From Brachyspira sp. CAG:484 (GTDB taxonomy: Bacteria; Cyanobacteriota; Vampirovibrionia; Gastranaerophilales; Gastranaerophilaceae), in NCBI GenBank assembly GCA_000431315.1, contig HF989714.1, forward strand, positions 1-5,114: a stretch of 5,114 nt of DNA. Direction: 5' to 3'. Shown here piece by piece: positions 4,498 through 5,114 of this stretch. Within the stretch, counting starts at the first letter, position 1. The number at the start of each line of letters is the position of its first letter. The translations under genes were made by a program, and so were the position numbers. The notes under the pieces were generated by a model. That model had not been told where the DNA came from. It was given only the letters and a program-made list of their open reading frames with translations, and did no database searches.

Positions 4498-5082
4498 ATG
4501 TTAAATATTAACCCTGTTATGCCGCAGACTGCCGGCAATTTAAAATCATCAAAATCTAATCACCCTGCATTTACCTCAAAACTTTCTCTTGGTGATGGTG
4601 CTTATGATGCTGTCGTCAAAACTTTCAATGAGGCAAAACCATATAAAAAAACAAATTTATTTAAAGGTATTATAAAATTTATCAAAGGCGCTGTAGCGGT
4701 TTACAAAGATTTTGGCATGGATGGGCTAAAAGCATATAAAAATGAATGTTTCGGAACCGTACCTAATTCCAAAGCACTTGTTTCTATTGTTTCTAAAAGA
4801 TTTGAAGATGTTACACGCAATTTGGATGGTGTAACCGAATTATCCGGTGTAACACGCGGTTCAAGTCATCAGCTGGAGAGTGTATTTAAAAAAGACGGAA
4901 ATATCTTCTGTAACAATATCGGAACAGATATGCCTCATTCTTTAATCCCTATGTATGCCAAAAAATCAGTAGTTGATCATTGTGTAAAAAACCTTGTTGA
5001 AAATACTGCAAGAGCAATTAGCGTAAAGAAAGGAAACGAGTTTGACAGCGTTAAATATCTGATGGAATTAAACAGACTGTAA
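4498..5082 (+). CDS. hypothetical protein of unknown function, 194 residues
   Basis: The start at ATG 4498 is supported by AAAGGAG (4487-4493) four bases upstream, and the gene ends at TAA 5080-5082. I do not recognise a characterised family. The first 30 residues are polar and low in complexity (NPVMPQTAGNLKSSKSNHPA) and lead to FTSKLSLG. Similar short N-terminal lead-ins with an aromatic-centred motif are, from memory, frequent in uncharacterised Gastranaerophilales proteins. A lysine-rich middle (KTNLFKGIIKFIKGAVAVYK, 51-70) could form a basic amphipathic helix. The second half has two histidines and two cysteines (near SSHQ, FCNN and VVDHCVKN) in no clear metal-site spacing. There is no signal peptide and no transmembrane segment, so it is probably cytoplasmic. 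It is a single gene with its own promoter and terminator. Its coding status is strong. Confidence 0.85.
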   Translation: MLNINPVMPQTAGNLKSSKSNHPAFTSKLSLGDGAYDAVVKTFNEAKPYKKTNLFKGIIKFIKGAVAVYKDFGMDGLKAYKNECFGTVPNSKALVSIVSKRFEDVTRNLDGVTELSGVTRGSSHQLESVFKKDGNIFCNNIGTDMPHSLIPMYAKKSVVDHCVKNLVENTARAISVKKGNEFDSVKYLMELNRL

Positions 5083-5089
5083 TATACAT

Positions 5090-5114
5090 AAAAAAAAGAC
5101 CGCTTCATTTGAAG
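5090..5114 (+). terminator. left part of an intrinsic terminator cut by the window end
   Basis: An A run and GACCGCTTC (5098-5106) are followed by ATTT and GAAG (5111-5114). The sequence begins to pair as CTTC/GAAG; a continuation CGGTC plus a T run would lie just beyond the window. It sits eight bases after the stop of the last gene. Confidence 0.65.

Noticed and set aside
4478..4504. 8-codon ORF overlapping the start of the last gene
   Set aside because: It begins before the predicted transcription start near 4482 and is explained by the A/G-rich Shine-Dalgarno region.

Overview
The window looks like low-GC bacterial chromosome. The best guess for the source is a gut member of the non-photosynthetic cyanobacterial relatives (Vampirovibrionia/Melainabacteria, order Gastranaerophilales). 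Three things suggest this. FtsZ has a cyanobacteria-like stretch (GVEFWLMNTD, compared with GIDFW.INTD in cyanobacteria). There is a prepilin of the FTLAEVLITLGVIGVVAAMT type that is abundant in that order. The last gene encodes a lysine-rich protein of no recognised family. This placement is inference from remembered families; no search was run.

Layout. Positions 1-141 are the 3' end of a cysteine-rich plus-strand gene. Positions 142-460 are a gene-poor patch with two conflicting fragments. One is a short minus-strand C-terminus (169-282). The other is a plus-strand tail of about 50% GC (269-460) that resembles the variable C-terminal domain of a diversity-generating-retroelement target protein. 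A strong hairpin terminator (500-528) closes this patch. NAD kinase follows (569-1372) and meets tail to tail, with a 14-base overlap, a small minus-strand membrane protein gene (1359-1697). ftsZ (1881-3062) has its own leader and a perfect 13-bp terminator. Next comes a type IV prepilin-like gene (3344-4211) with a strong promoter and a long leader containing a 21-bp hairpin. The last gene (4498-5082) encodes a 194-residue protein of unknown function, followed by a terminator cut by the window end.

The genes appear to be separate transcription units, not one operon: most are bounded by their own promoter-like and terminator-like sequences. NAD kinase and FtsZ are housekeeping genes, for NADP supply and cell division. 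The prepilin is an envelope or surface component.

The most notable observation is a run of ten G residues just after the prepilin start codon. With ten G the frame closes after 15 codons. With nine (or twelve) G a 288-residue prepilin with a proper peptidase cleavage site is restored. This is the form of a phase-variable contingency locus, although a sequencing error in the G run would look the same. Other items worth checking are the NNY-rich variable-domain-like tail, two promoters placed so that transcription would begin on the start codon itself (leaderless mRNAs), and the structured prepilin leader.
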